A DNA stretch of 64,000 nucleotides from NCBI RefSeq assembly GCF_000619905.2, contig NZ_CP012371.1, positions 3,059,942 through 3,123,941 of the forward strand, given 5' to 3'. Below are positions 17,500 through 27,248 of this stretch, one piece after another. The DNA is from Nitrosospira briensis C-128 (GTDB lineage: Bacteria; Pseudomonadota; Gammaproteobacteria; Burkholderiales; Nitrosomonadaceae). The notes beneath the pieces were generated by a model. It worked only from the letters and a program-made list of their open reading frames with translations, was not told the DNA's origin and did no database searches. Numbering within the stretch: the stretch's first letter is position 1; each line of letters starts with the position of its first letter. A program made the position numbers and the translations under genes.

Positions 17500-20400
17500 G
17501 AATAGAGAAGCTATTTTTGTCTGCCTTTGGCCCGTTTACGGATCGTGAACTGGATTTTGCAGCGACACCCGCCAATTTTCACCTGATCTATGGCCCGAAT
17601 GAGGCTGGCAAGTCGTCGGCGTTACGGGCGATGGGCGACCTGCGCTTTGGCATCCACCCGCGTAGCACGGATGATTTTATTCATGAATACAGCCGCATAC
17701 TGCTCGGAGGCGTATTCGCGAATATCGCTGGTGAACGCGTTGCCTTGGCGCGCCGCAAAGGAAACAAGCAAACGCTGCTCTATGCCGATCCAGGAAACGG
17801 TAAGCCGATCGGCAGTACCGCCGTCGCTGCTGACGTTGAGCATGCGCTGACCGGAGGCCTGGATCGGAAGCAGTTTGAGGTTATGTTCGGGATCGATCAT
17901 GAACGTCTGCGCGAAGGCGGCAAGCTGCTGTTGAGCGCGGATGGCGAGCTGGGTTCGGCATTATTCGAAGCGAGCGCCGGAACGCGAGGTGTAACGGCGC
18001 TATTGGCTTCGCTACAGGAGGATAGCCGCCGCTATTTTATCCCACGTTCCAAGCAGGCCACCCTCAACGAAGCCAGTCTCCAGATCGATGAATACAAGCG
18101 CGCCTTTCGTCAGGCGTTGACCAGACCGGCTGAATGGAAAGACCGCCAGCGCGCCCATGCGGATGCCAAGACAAAGCTTGCTGAACTGAGGGACCAATTG
18201 TTTAAACTGCGGTGCAGGGAAAATGAGCTGACTGAACTGAGGGCAGTTCAACCCCTGCTGAAGCAATATGATGACGCTCTGGCGGCGTTGAACGGCTTGA
18301 CGGAGATTCCATTATTACCTGTCTCTGCAAGAGAAAATCGCCTCTCCGCCGAACAGTCGCTGCAAACAGCACGAAAGACTATTTCCCAGGTGGATGTCGA
18401 ACTGGTGGAATATGCCGAGGAGAAGGCGCAACTCATGATCGAGCCAGCATTGTTGAAGCATGCCGACGCGATTGAGCGCCTGATCAAAGACCGGGATGCG
18501 GCGAGTTATACACATGTTGAATTACGGAAAACCCAGGCTGAGGCCGATAGCGGCCAACTCGCGCTGGCCGCGATGACAGTCAAAATTGCAGGAGATCGCG
18601 CCATTGATGATGTGTTGGCAGCCATTCCCTCTCTGGCCGACCGGGTGATGTTGAATGAGCATGTTGCTCGATGCAATGACATGGAAGTACGTTTGAGTTC
18701 GCGCCACGAGCGGGTTACGGACATTAAGAAAAAACTGCAACAGCAGCCGGAAGGCAACCGGCCAATGATGGATGCGGTTTTGAAACGAGCAATTGAAGAA
18801 GCAGTGCATACGGCACGGGCAATGGGTGATTTCACAAAGCGCCACGAAAAGCTGCAGGGCGAAATAGAGGATCACGCGCGGCGGGTGCGGCAGGGCTTGA
18901 CTGACCTTGGGCTCTCTACTGTAGAACAACTGCAAGGCAGCCAGCTATTATTGGCGGCGGAAATAACTTCGGCGGAAAAGGAATTCAATAGGCTGGAAAC
19001 TGAAATCAACAGTCTCCACAAGGAGGAAACGGCGCTCAAGCGCGACCTGAAAACTCAACAGCGGCGTCAACATGAACTTGCGGCGGCAGGTGAAGTGGTT
19101 ACTGCGCAAACTTTGCGCGCAGCCCGGGTGCATCGCGACCAAGGTTGGGATTTGATACGCAAGGCATTTATTCAGCGTAGTGAAAATCCTGAATCGCTTG
19201 CCGCTCAATTCGATCCGGACCGTCCCTTGCCTGAAGCATTCGAGAATTCACAGAACGAGGCGGACCGCCAGGCGGATCTGTTGCGCGAAGGTGTCGAGCG
19301 AGCTACCAGAGTGGCTGAGTGCGAGGCACGTATCGCCGAAATGGAAGCACGATTAAAAGAAATTATCTTCTTGAAGCAAGCCAATGCACTGGCGCAAAAC
19401 CAGGCTCAGTCGGCTTGGCTCGCCAGGCTCTCCGCCGCGAGCTTGCCTGCCCATCAGCCGGCAGCGCTGCGAGAATGGCTGAATCTGCGCGGCACCATTC
19501 TGGAGTTGATCCGGCAGCAAGCCAAGGTATCGGATGAGCAGTCCCGCCTTCTTGCTGAAGCGGAACAGGCTGCATCGACCCTTGGCATGGCGCTGTCCGC
19601 CGTGGGTGAAGCTGTCCAGGCTGATGTACATAACCTTGGCTCAATGATTGCGCGAGCTTCGGATTGGATTCAAACCATGACCAAGGTGGCTGCGGACGAG
19701 GCGGCTCGCCGGAATACGATAAAGAGCCTTGAAAACGACCTGAATGCGGCAAATCAGGATATCAAGGAGTGCGGCGATGCGCTATCCGTGTATATGGACA
19801 AACTGGCTGGCTGGCATACACGGTTGTTCCTTGCTGGAGACAGTTCGCCTGAGGCCATCAAGGCCAGGCTGGATGAGCTCGATGCCTTGCAAAAGGCGAG
19901 GGTTACGCAGGATGGCCGATTGTCGCGCATCCATGATTTCGTTGCGACCCTGGATGCCTTGTTCGACCAGGCAAAGCGACTTGCGACATTACTGGGCGAG
20001 CCTGAGCCCCCACATATAGATGATTTCGTTGATCGTTTGCAAGACAGGCTAACGAAATCCCGTTCAGCAAAAATAAAAAATGATGGACTCGACCGCCACG
20101 TCGAGGCTGCTCAACGCAAGAAACGCGATGCTGAAACGGAGCAGTCCGCGAGTGAAGCGGCGCTTCTTGCGCTGTGCCATGTCGCAGGTGAAGCGGACGT
20201 GAATAGTCTGAGCCATGTCGAGGAACAGTCGGCCAAAAAACGGCTATTACAGGAAAAGGCTGAATCGCTGATTGGGCAGTTGCGTGAAGCGTCGACCTCG
20301 GCACTTCCCGAATTACGTGAAGCCTTGTCGGGGCTGGATATCGCGGCGACAGACATCGAGCGGGAACAATGCCGGGTATCCATCAAACAACTTGAAGAGA

Positions 20401-21008
20401 AGGTGAATGCGGCGGCAGATGCCGAGCAAATAGCACGACGCTCACTGGATGAGATCGATACCTCCGATCGTGCTGCCGAAGCCAGAGAGCAGATGGAGTC
20501 GGCTATTGCGCGTTATTGCGCTGGAGTAAAACCATGGGCGCAGTTGAAGCTGGCCGAATCACTCCTGCGTGAGGCATTAAGGCGCTTTCGCGACAAGGCG
20601 CAAGCCCCCATGGTGACCTTGGCCTCCGAGTATTTTCGGCTGGTTACAAATGGCCGCTATCGCCGCCTGATCGTGGATGACTCGGCTGAGCAGCCTGCGT
20701 TGCAGGCCGAGCGCGACGATGGCAGGCATATTGGCGTATCGGCCATGAGCGAGGGTACCGCGGATCAGCTTTATCTCGCCCTGCGCTTGGCTGCATTGGA
20801 ATTGCAACGCAACGAACAGCGGCAAATGCCGTTGATTCTTGATGATGTGCTGATTACTTCCGATGATGAGCGCGCTGCGAATATTTTCAGCGCGCTGGCA
20901 CGTTTTGCCGAGGGCGGGCAGGTGATGCTGTTCACGCATCACCGTCATCTCATCGATATAGCCAGCGGGCTATTGCCGACCGATGTTTTGGCGATTCACT
21001 CACTATGA
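17496..21008 (+). CDS. SMC-like AAA ATPase, YhaN/SbcC-like
   Basis: The 1170-residue partner of the phosphoesterase has split ATPase halves at the two ends, joined by long coiled coils. Walker A is GPNEAGKS at residues 33-40. The C-terminal half carries a signature-like SEGTADQLYLALRLA, Walker B LPLILDDVLI and an H-loop FTHHRHL. Residues about 200-1000 are mostly heptad-rich helices with no obvious zinc-hook CxxC, as in YhaN rather than SbcC/Rad50. The start overlaps the previous stop by four bases. Together the pair would process DNA ends in an ATP-dependent way. Confidence 0.92.
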   Translation: MRIEKLFLSAFGPFTDRELDFAATPANFHLIYGPNEAGKSSALRAMGDLRFGIHPRSTDDFIHEYSRILLGGVFANIAGERVALARRKGNKQTLLYADPGNGKPIGSTAVAADVEHALTGGLDRKQFEVMFGIDHERLREGGKLLLSADGELGSALFEASAGTRGVTALLASLQEDSRRYFIPRSKQATLNEASLQIDEYKRAFRQALTRPAEWKDRQRAHADAKTKLAELRDQLFKLRCRENELTELRAVQPLLKQYDDALAALNGLTEIPLLPVSARENRLSAEQSLQTARKTISQVDVELVEYAEEKAQLMIEPALLKHADAIERLIKDRDAASYTHVELRKTQAEADSGQLALAAMTVKIAGDRAIDDVLAAIPSLADRVMLNEHVARCNDMEVRLSSRHERVTDIKKKLQQQPEGNRPMMDAVLKRAIEEAVHTARAMGDFTKRHEKLQGEIEDHARRVRQGLTDLGLSTVEQLQGSQLLLAAEITSAEKEFNRLETEINSLHKEETALKRDLKTQQRRQHELAAAGEVVTAQTLRAARVHRDQGWDLIRKAFIQRSENPESLAAQFDPDRPLPEAFENSQNEADRQADLLREGVERATRVAECEARIAEMEARLKEIIFLKQANALAQNQAQSAWLARLSAASLPAHQPAALREWLNLRGTILELIRQQAKVSDEQSRLLAEAEQAASTLGMALSAVGEAVQADVHNLGSMIARASDWIQTMTKVAADEAARRNTIKSLENDLNAANQDIKECGDALSVYMDKLAGWHTRLFLAGDSSPEAIKARLDELDALQKARVTQDGRLSRIHDFVATLDALFDQAKRLATLLGEPEPPHIDDFVDRLQDRLTKSRSAKIKNDGLDRHVEAAQRKKRDAETEQSASEAALLALCHVAGEADVNSLSHVEEQSAKKRLLQEKAESLIGQLREASTSALPELREALSGLDIAATDIEREQCRVSIKQLEEKVNAAADAEQIARRSLDEIDTSDRAAEAREQMESAIARYCAGVKPWAQLKLAESLLREALRRFRDKAQAPMVTLASEYFRLVTNGRYRRLIVDDSAEQPALQAERDDGRHIGVSAMSEGTADQLYLALRLAALELQRNEQRQMPLILDDVLITSDDERAANIFSALARFAEGGQVMLFTHHRHLIDIASGLLPTDVLAIHSL

Positions 21009-21081
21009 TCTGAATGGAATGAATTCAGTACCGCGACGGAAAGCGAGTCATCACATTGTGACCCGAACCCCTGTTCATGCT

Positions 21082-21864
21082 TTAGTTCGACGGCTTGTTC
21101 GCAGGTTCTTCTTCCGACTGATCATCGTAACTCCCGGTCGGTGGGTTACCGTCATATATCAAATGCTTGCGCTGCTGCAAGTAGGCATCGCGCACAAACA
21201 AATAAGGATCCAGCGCAGCCTGGTCGCGAAGTGCCATGGGGCCGGATAGTCTCGCCCGGAGGTCGATGATGCCGAGAATGGAGAGCGGTACCGCGATGGC
21301 GTTGCCAATTGCATAAGGGCCCAGGAAGGTACCCACATAAAAGAGCATATTGGTCAATACGCTCACGGGAATGCTCGTGGCGTCACGGTAACTGCTGGGT
21401 CCGAATAAAGGAATAAAAAGATAAGTATTTGAGTCGACACCCCACACAGCCAGTGTTTGTCCAAAGTCTTCGCTATGTAGCGGCAAACCCATAGGCGAGG
21501 CCACATCAAAGAGTCCGGCTATTCCAATGGTCGAATTGATACCCAGACGCAAGGTGTCCCGGAACCCCTGCCGTACCTTGCCCTGTAAAAAATCGTTCAG
21601 GATTGTTTCCGGATATCCGAGATTGTCATAAAAATTTCCAACGGAGCGCCGCACAGGCTTGGGCACATGGTCGACATAGGCGTCCGCGACCGGCTTCAGA
21701 ACGTTCCGGTCGACCATATCGGTGAAATCATAAGACTTGCGATTAATGTTCTCATGGGGGTCCATTGCGTCAAAGCTCTGGTCGTGCGGACGCACGGCCG
21801 CGCAACCGGCAAACAGAATCGTGCATATTAACAACAGGACTTTGGCTGAATAGCTATGCTTCAT
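21082..21864 (-). CDS. mlaA: MlaA (VacJ) outer-membrane lipoprotein
   Basis: This 260-residue lipoprotein (signal ending in LFAGC) keeps phospholipids out of the outer leaflet by passing them to the periplasmic MlaC. The hallmark segments are present: DPHENINRKSYDFTD near the start, then PVRRSVGNFYDNLGYPE, QGFRDTLRLGINSTIG and EDFGQTLAVWGV. The rest of the Mla transporter (mlaBCDEF) is not in this window, as is common for mlaA. The C-terminal tail is acidic and probably disordered. Confidence 0.93.
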   Translation of the reverse strand: MKHSYSAKVLLLICTILFAGCAAVRPHDQSFDAMDPHENINRKSYDFTDMVDRNVLKPVADAYVDHVPKPVRRSVGNFYDNLGYPETILNDFLQGKVRQGFRDTLRLGINSTIGIAGLFDVASPMGLPLHSEDFGQTLAVWGVDSNTYLFIPLFGPSSYRDATSIPVSVLTNMLFYVGTFLGPYAIGNAIAVPLSILGIIDLRARLSGPMALRDQAALDPYLFVRDAYLQQRKHLIYDGNPPTGSYDDQSEEEPANKPSN

Positions 21865-22191
21865 GGTCAGATATAACGAATAGACGGCAGTTTATCGAGA
21901 TTTATATATACCGAAGCCCACTGTCGCTCGGCACCCCGCAATGCTATGGAACGCTCAGTTGGCAGTTCCAACAAGCTCATCCAAAACTATACGCTAAAGC
22001 CGGAGAACATCAAACGTTTCGCTGAAATGCACTGTTTTGGACCGTATCTTCTCGCGCTTCGAGCAACTTGATCAGTTCACTGTTTTCATCCATTTCGCCT
22101 TGATCGTCGAAGCACCTGGATTGTGTCAACAGGTCATGGATCCCAACCGGCATGGTTTACGAGGAGCAGCACATCACTTCAATCAAGCCCA
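21865..22191. other. 327-bp gap, no gene recognised
   Basis: Lies upstream of mlaA and downstream of the FAD oxidase, both on the minus strand. It probably contains the mlaA promoter. No frame with family motifs was seen. Confidence 0.4.
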
Positions 22192-23847
22192 TCATATAAT
22201 TGTTTTGCGAGAACGAAATTGATTATCAGGATCTTTCACGTGGGCTTGCTTTATCTTTACCAAGTCTTCGTAACTTTTATCGAAGTAGGTTCTGGTGGGC
22301 ACCGAGCTGTCTTTGAAACTGATGAAGGCACCTGAGGTATTGGGGATATCGTAATCACGGCAAACATCCATCCAGTCAAGCGCGCGGTTTATGCGCGTGT
22401 ATACGTGATTGTTCTGGCCTTCCTTCTTTTGTTCTTCAGTTTCGTTCCACCAGGTTTGATACTGTATCGTGAATAGCTTATCCTTGTAAGGAAAGGCGCT
22501 TTTTGTTTTCTGCTCCGGGGTAATCACGTGCTGATAATAGTTGCCAGTGATGGCACCCAGAGTAATATAAGTAAACAGATCCAAACCTTCGTTGCCGGGT
22601 AGTACGAGCGGGGAGGTGAGACTCTCCAGCAGCTTGTAATGTCCTTCCTCGCCAAGGCCCTGGGCATCCGCCAGACGTGAGGTGATTTTATGGGGCCCAG
22701 GCTGATCTTCATCAGGAGGAAAAGGCGTTCCTTCCAGTCCTTGCTTCAGCTGATTCATGTTGTGGGCCGAATACCGATCCCAAGAGCTCATCAAGTGCTC
22801 GCCATAGCGTTGTAAGTGCTTGTATTTACTTCCGGCCTTATCATGATCACAAATGGGGGCAAAGGTATATCCACCGGCGGATTCGAAACGCTGACGTATA
22901 AACTCCCGCAGGCTGTTTTCATCTCCCTCCCAGTAACCATACATCACACAGTTGTGACCTACGGTATGAGGATTAAAGGGAGCATCTTCGGGGACATGAT
23001 GTTTAGCAGCTATCTTCAGATTGGTCCCCACCAACTGGTTGGCTGCCGGATCGGTAGAAGCAACCACCACTTCCCAAGCTTGCAATATGGTAAGGGTGGG
23101 AATGGGGGTTGAATCGCGTATAGCAAATACCTTGTTTTCGGGTATATAGCAGCGTTTGTTCCACTCGATCTGAAACTTGATCATCTCGAAAGGTAACTCG
23201 AAGGTTTTGATCACAAGTTCGGTAACAATCCCATAGCTGAAGCCACCACCACCCTTAATGGCCCAAAGCAGTTCCCTTTCGTCAAGATCTCCGTCCATGC
23301 TCAATTTACGTATGGTGCCATCACCAAGCACCAGGGTAGCGCCGATCACACTTTCGCAGCACATACCGTGCTTACGGGTCCAGGGACCCCAACCTCCGCC
23401 CATGGTATAGCCCGCTATACACACCGTGCCGCAGGTTCCATGTGGAATCATGACATCGTCGTCAGCCAGTTTCGTGGTGAGATTCTGAAATGATGTTCCC
23501 GGCTGTATATGGGTAATTCCGCGCGCAGGATCAATTTTCACCTCATTCATTTTCGAGAGATCGAGCAGAATGGTATCGGTACCGGAGCATTCCCCTTCAT
23601 GGTCGTGCCCGCCCGAGCGCACGCGTAAAGTCAGGGCATGTCTACGGGTAAACCTGACCACCACACTTACCTGTTCGGTAGTAACACACAGCACAATTGC
23701 TGCCGGCATAAACTGAAACCTGCGGTTGAAGATCTGGCGCTGTTGATCGTACTCTTCCTGATTTTCTGAGCAATTACAAAGTATTGTGGGCTGGGCTACT
23801 CCATCCAAGCAGTAAGCCTCCCGGAGTTTTTCAACGATAGTATTCAT
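22192..23847 (-). CDS. berberine-bridge-type FAD-linked oxidoreductase
   Basis: The 551-residue flavoenzyme belongs to the vanillyl-alcohol-oxidase/BBE superfamily. The FAD-binding domain contains RSGGHDHEG, with the His that normally carries the 8-alpha covalent bond to FAD. It also contains HGTCGTVCIAGYTMGGGWG, where a Cys sits at the position used for the second (6-S-cysteinyl) bond. The C-terminal BBE motif ends with YFDKSYEDLVKIKQ and DPDNQF. Enzymes of this type oxidise alcohols, sugars or alkaloid-like molecules using O2. No signal peptide is evident and there are no pathway neighbours. Confidence 0.88.
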   Translation of the reverse strand: MNTIVEKLREAYCLDGVAQPTILCNCSENQEEYDQQRQIFNRRFQFMPAAIVLCVTTEQVSVVVRFTRRHALTLRVRSGGHDHEGECSGTDTILLDLSKMNEVKIDPARGITHIQPGTSFQNLTTKLADDDVMIPHGTCGTVCIAGYTMGGGWGPWTRKHGMCCESVIGATLVLGDGTIRKLSMDGDLDERELLWAIKGGGGFSYGIVTELVIKTFELPFEMIKFQIEWNKRCYIPENKVFAIRDSTPIPTLTILQAWEVVVASTDPAANQLVGTNLKIAAKHHVPEDAPFNPHTVGHNCVMYGYWEGDENSLREFIRQRFESAGGYTFAPICDHDKAGSKYKHLQRYGEHLMSSWDRYSAHNMNQLKQGLEGTPFPPDEDQPGPHKITSRLADAQGLGEEGHYKLLESLTSPLVLPGNEGLDLFTYITLGAITGNYYQHVITPEQKTKSAFPYKDKLFTIQYQTWWNETEEQKKEGQNNHVYTRINRALDWMDVCRDYDIPNTSGAFISFKDSSVPTRTYFDKSYEDLVKIKQAHVKDPDNQFRSRKTII

Positions 23848-24346
23848 ATATTAATTAGTAATCATGAGTTGAGCGGGTACGGTTTTATTTAACCTGGTCG
23901 CGAAACGGTTATGCTGTTGTTGTACTGGAGAGCATGATCGCGAAAAGGACTGGCAGCCTGTCGGACTTGAAGGAAATCGGCTGTGTCTGGTGGTCAGGCA
24001 TTTGCAGCTAAAGAATGCTCAACCGTGTTAGATGGACAACATGCTCCAACTCCAAGACCAAGCGCTCTCGCACGACACGTTGGACCGAAACGATTATAGG
24101 CTCTTGCTCAAGCTCAACAACCTGATAGTTCTTACAGGTATTTCCACCAAATACCTCCGACAACGCCACGTTTTATTTCAATGCTCCCTGATCTGCGAGG
24201 AATGGTCCGTTAGCTCCCTCCGAAGTGCAGGTATCTATTCGCCGTAGCGGAGGAATACGTGCGTTATCGTACAGATTATTCTTTTATTCAAAGTCTATTC
24301 TTTTCTCCCGCTGATAATATTTGTTAAAGTAAACAGGAGAATCGTC
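23848..24346. other. 499-bp divergent intergenic region with a dispersed repeat
   Basis: No gene was recognised. It contains one copy (23952-23983) of a repeat found again at 60268-60299. The last 60 bases are AT-rich and precede a good ribosome site (CAGGAGA) for the gene at 24347, so its promoter is probably there. Confidence 0.5.
23952..23983 (-). repeat. dispersed intergenic repeat, copy
   Basis: The 32 bases match 60268-60299 with only a few differences. The core on the opposite strand (CGACAGGCTGC) also occurs at 1103-1116 and 60412-60435. All copies lie outside recognised intact genes. Confidence 0.6.
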
Positions 24347-24646
24347 ATGAAGACTAAAACACTTGCCCCCGTTATTTTGACGCTCGTCATGGCTTGCGCG
24401 ACCTCAAGTTTTGCTGGAGAAGCGACCGAAATCAAATGGTCTCAGGTGCCGGCCGCAGCACAAAAAACGATCTCCCAAAATATGGGCGAGGGAAAAATTG
24501 AAGAAATCAAAAAGAAGACGAGGGCAATAAGCGGTAAATCGGTCACGATTTATGAAGTGCACGCGAGAAAACCCGATCCAGGCGGAAAGAAATTTGAGAT
24601 TGAAGTCGATGAAAGCGGCGAGCTTATCGAACTCGAGGACGAATGA
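24347..24646 (+). CDS. small exported PepSY-like protein
   Basis: The 99-residue protein has a signal peptide (MKTKTLAPVILTLVM, cleaved after SSFA) and a short PepSY-like domain: IKWSQVPAAAQKTI, then GKIEEIKKKT, and a strand pair ending in FEIEVDESGELIELE. It is a paralogue of the protein at 37075-37398, sharing the W-(S/T)-(Q/D)-VP-A-QKTI and GKIEEI-K-T pattern. PepSY-like proteins of this size are periplasmic, and their role is usually unknown. A CAGGAG ribosome site precedes the start. Confidence 0.75.
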   Translation: MKTKTLAPVILTLVMACATSSFAGEATEIKWSQVPAAAQKTISQNMGEGKIEEIKKKTRAISGKSVTIYEVHARKPDPGGKKFEIEVDESGELIELEDE

Positions 24647-24806
24647 ACGTACGATTCCGATAGCTGGAATTCAAATAATTTGCATAGGATGCGGCATCAC
24701 TCGCAGGACCGACAATACGAAGCTAAGCGCGTGGCTTCATATTTGATGGAAATCAAGAAGTAGAAGGCATACGGATTACCGCTCCCGGTTATTCAGGCGG
24801 TAACAG

Positions 24807-25109
24807 ATGCTTTCGTTCAACAGAAATGAAATGAACGCTTCAGGCACTCCAGGCATTCGCGAGGCCCCGGCAATCCGGGCCATATCTCAAGCGATTGGCG
24901 CTTTGGCGGTGGGCGCGGTCGCCATCGGTGCATTGGCCGTCGGCGCCTTAGCCATTGGTAGACTGGCAATTGGCCGCGCACGAATCCACCGACTGGAGAT
25001 CGACGAGCTTGTCGTTCGGCGCTTGCGCGTTACCGAAAAACTTCAGGTCCCGCCTGCGCCGCCCGATGCCAAGCATATTGATCGCGCTGTTTCTTCCATT
25101 GAGATCTAA
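24807..25109 (+). CDS. small protein with Gly-Ala hydrophobic repeats
   Basis: This 100-residue protein has a central run of near-identical pentapeptides (AIGAL-AVGAV-AIGAL-AVGAL-AIGRL-AIGRA) followed by IHRLEIDELVVRRLRV. This regular five-residue rhythm is like a pentapeptide-type helix or a membrane-inserting segment. The family is widespread as small uncharacterised proteins. The next gene begins 12 bp downstream, so the two are likely cotranscribed. Confidence 0.65.
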   Translation: MLSFNRNEMNASGTPGIREAPAIRAISQAIGALAVGAVAIGALAVGALAIGRLAIGRARIHRLEIDELVVRRLRVTEKLQVPPAPPDAKHIDRAVSSIEI

Positions 25110-25121
25110 CTAAAGAACGCT

Positions 25122-25520
25122 ATGCAAAGCGACGAAGAGGAAATCCGGCAGTTGGTTTCCACCTGGATGGCCGCGAGCAAGGAGGGTGATGTGGAGACAG
25201 TCCTGTCACTGATGGCGGATGACGTTGTCTTTCTTGTGCCAGGCCAGCCCGTCATGCGCAAGGCCGATTTCGCGATGGCGGCGCGCGCTCAATCAGGCCA
25301 GGGGGCTCCGCAATTCGACGGCAGAAGCGAGATTCAGGAGATCAGGGTTCTCGGGGAATGGGCCTTTATGTGGACGAAGCTCACCGTCATCGTTACGCCA
25401 CCCGGCAGCGCGCAATCCATGACCCGTGCAGGCCATACGTTATCCATCCTCAAGAAGCAGGGCGGAAAATGGGTGCTGGCACGCGATGCCAACATGCTGG
25501 CCCCCGTGTCGGGCAAATGA
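25122..25520 (+). CDS. SnoaL-like/DUF4440 (SgcJ/EcaC) family protein
   Basis: The 132-residue protein is a cone-shaped alpha+beta barrel of the NTF2 superfamily. It begins EEIRQLVSTWMAASKEGDVE, then has LSLMADDVVFLVPGQP and a C-terminal strand KWVLARDANML. Members bind or isomerise small molecules, and many have unknown substrates. No signal peptide. It follows the Gly-Ala repeat protein by 12 bp. Confidence 0.82.
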   Translation: MQSDEEEIRQLVSTWMAASKEGDVETVLSLMADDVVFLVPGQPVMRKADFAMAARAQSGQGAPQFDGRSEIQEIRVLGEWAFMWTKLTVIVTPPGSAQSMTRAGHTLSILKKQGGKWVLARDANMLAPVSGK

Positions 25521-25718
25521 CGCGGATGCCAAGGTCAAAGAATGCCACTTATTTCAGACTCAGCTCAGGTGATGAGGGGAGGCAGTTCTTGCCTTCACGG
25601 GTAAAGGTTGGGATGGGTAGGGTTAAAAAACAGAGAGATGCAGGATCGATGATCCGGCATGAATGTTTATCTTCCAGCAAGCACCCACTCGCAGAGGATT
25701 GCCAGGAATGGGTCGTAA

Positions 25719-25749
25719 CCGGATGGCCGAGACTAAAGGCCCAGCGTGC
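25719..25749 (+). repeat. short repeat, shared with 27948-27979
   Basis: The bases match 27948-27979 closely (both contain GGATGGCCG followed by AAAGGCCC). The second copy abuts the IS3 transposase remnant. Confidence 0.5.
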
Positions 25750-25765
25750 GCAGCAATTAGAGGCC

Positions 25766-25800
25766 GGCGCCTGCTGAGCTGATAGCATTCAGCGGGCGCC
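25766..25800. other. GC-rich hairpin, 12-bp stem
   Basis: The arms 25766-25777 and 25789-25800 pair with one G-T mismatch around an 11-base loop. No T-run follows closely on the plus strand. It may act as a terminator or be the end of a decayed element. Confidence 0.45.
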
Positions 25801-25950
25801 GGGCCGCTAGTAGAGAGGCGTTTTAAAACTCGGAGTGGTTCCCTGTAGTATGTTGCTTGGTCGCGGCTTCTGGTGCATATGATCCCTTACTATCTGGCGG
25901 ACGATCGCCTGCATCTTCTCCTCCTGGTGATTGCGTTCCGCTTTGCGTGT

Positions 25951-26967
25951 CTACTCCCTTGGCGTATCGTTGCCTTTTTGCTGATCGGTTTGGTCAGAGC
26001 CATGTAACTGGGCGTTTGCGGCCATCGGAAAGGCTGCCTGAATACTTGCCAGCCGCTGCTCCAGCACTTCAGCTTCGCTAATTCGGTTTGTTGCTCGATA
26101 GAATATCCCGAGGTTATTCAGGCTGGCTGCCACAGCGGGATGGTCCAGGCCAAAGGTCTTTTCCTGTATTGCCAGTGCTTGTTTAAAAAATTGCTCGGCC
26201 TGCTCATGACGACCCTGCATGTAATAGAAAGCCCCGAAATTACCCAGGCTAATAGCCACTTCAGGATGGTCTGGACCGAGAGATTTTTCTTTGATCGCCA
26301 GAGAGCGTTGAAAAAGCGGCTCGGCTTGCTCATAGCGACTTTGATTGTAGTAGATAACCGCAAGGTCGTTCAGGGTGCTCGCTACACTAGGATGGTCCGT
26401 GCCGAGGGATTTTTCTTGGATTGCCAATGCACGCTGATGTAACGGCTCAGCTAGCGTATCGAGGCGTTGGTTGCTATAGAGCAACGCGAGGTTGTGGAGG
26501 CTGACTGCCACATCGGGATGGTCGGGTCCGAGTGCTTTTTCCCTGATTGCCAGCGATTGCTTTTGGAGCGGCTCAGCCTGTGCATATTGCCCCCGGTTTC
26601 GATACAGTTCCGCGAGATTGTTCAGGCTGACTGCTACATGTAAATGGTCGGGTCCGAGTGCTTTCTCCCTGATCGCCAGCGCTCGCTTAAAGAGTGGTTC
26701 GACCTGCGCGTTTTGCCCTTGGGCGCCATACAAAAACCCGAGATTATTCAGGCTGGTTGCCACATTGGGATGATTGGGACCGAATGTTTTCTCCGCCACC
26801 GCAAGTGCTTTCCTGGTAACTGCTGTCGCTTTGTCATACTCGCCTTTCTGGTATAGCAACCCTGCTTCGCCCTCAAGTGCTTCCCATTCGTTCGACTGTG
26901 CGCCTGCAACAGCGTTGCATCCAATAAGCAGAAGAAAAAGAATTACAAGATTTTTAATGGGTGTCAT
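25951..26967 (-). CDS. exported tetratricopeptide-repeat protein (kinesin-light-chain type)
   Basis: The 338-residue protein has a signal peptide (hydrophobic core LVILFLLLIGC, cleaved near AGA). About six 42-residue TPR units of the TPR_12 type follow, each with a core of SLNNLA-LY followed by AEPL--RALAIREK-LGPDHP. Such proteins are scaffolds for protein contacts. The Cys in LLIGCNAVAGA could also make it a lipoprotein, but the lipobox is poor. No partner is evident nearby. Confidence 0.85.
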   Translation of the reverse strand: MTPIKNLVILFLLLIGCNAVAGAQSNEWEALEGEAGLLYQKGEYDKATAVTRKALAVAEKTFGPNHPNVATSLNNLGFLYGAQGQNAQVEPLFKRALAIREKALGPDHLHVAVSLNNLAELYRNRGQYAQAEPLQKQSLAIREKALGPDHPDVAVSLHNLALLYSNQRLDTLAEPLHQRALAIQEKSLGTDHPSVASTLNDLAVIYYNQSRYEQAEPLFQRSLAIKEKSLGPDHPEVAISLGNFGAFYYMQGRHEQAEQFFKQALAIQEKTFGLDHPAVAASLNNLGIFYRATNRISEAEVLEQRLASIQAAFPMAANAQLHGSDQTDQQKGNDTPRE

Positions 26968-27134
26968 GTGATGGACTCACGGAAAGGTTGCGAGAGAGTA
27001 AAAGGCCAAGGTGATTCAGGGTGATAGGTTGGGTTAATGGTTTTCTCATAGGCCGTACATGTTGAGTGGTGGTATGGGTTTCGGGCGGTTGGAGCATCTA
27101 CTGCTGGTAGCTTGCCCTTGCACCTGTAGTCATA

Positions 27135-27152
27135 TTTTCGCACGTGCTAAAA
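27135..27152. repeat. near-perfect 18-bp palindrome
   Basis: TTTTCGCACGTGCTAAAA is self-complementary except for one pair. It is related to the perfect palindrome at 27864-27881 (same TTTTCGCA half site). The two flank the lipoprotein gene 27249-27755 at about 100 bp on each side. Confidence 0.5.
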
Positions 27153-27248
27153 CAGATTCATGAGGGAGCGCGGGAAGGAATTTTCCGCGCATGCATTATT
27201 GTGAATTGGTTGGGGTGGCAGCTAGTTCAGAATGGGGCGTGGTAAAAA

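Larger units (their letters stand above)
25521..25950. other. 430-bp region with repeat and hairpin, no gene
   Basis: No coding family motif was seen. It holds a short repeat at 25719-25749 that recurs at 27948-27979, next to the IS3 remnant, and a strong hairpin at 25766-25800. This pattern suggests mobile-element debris. Confidence 0.45.

Noticed and set aside
25766-25800. Hairpin as intrinsic terminator of the SnoaL-like gene
   Set aside because: It lies 245 bp past the stop and lacks a following T-run; recorded only as a hairpin.
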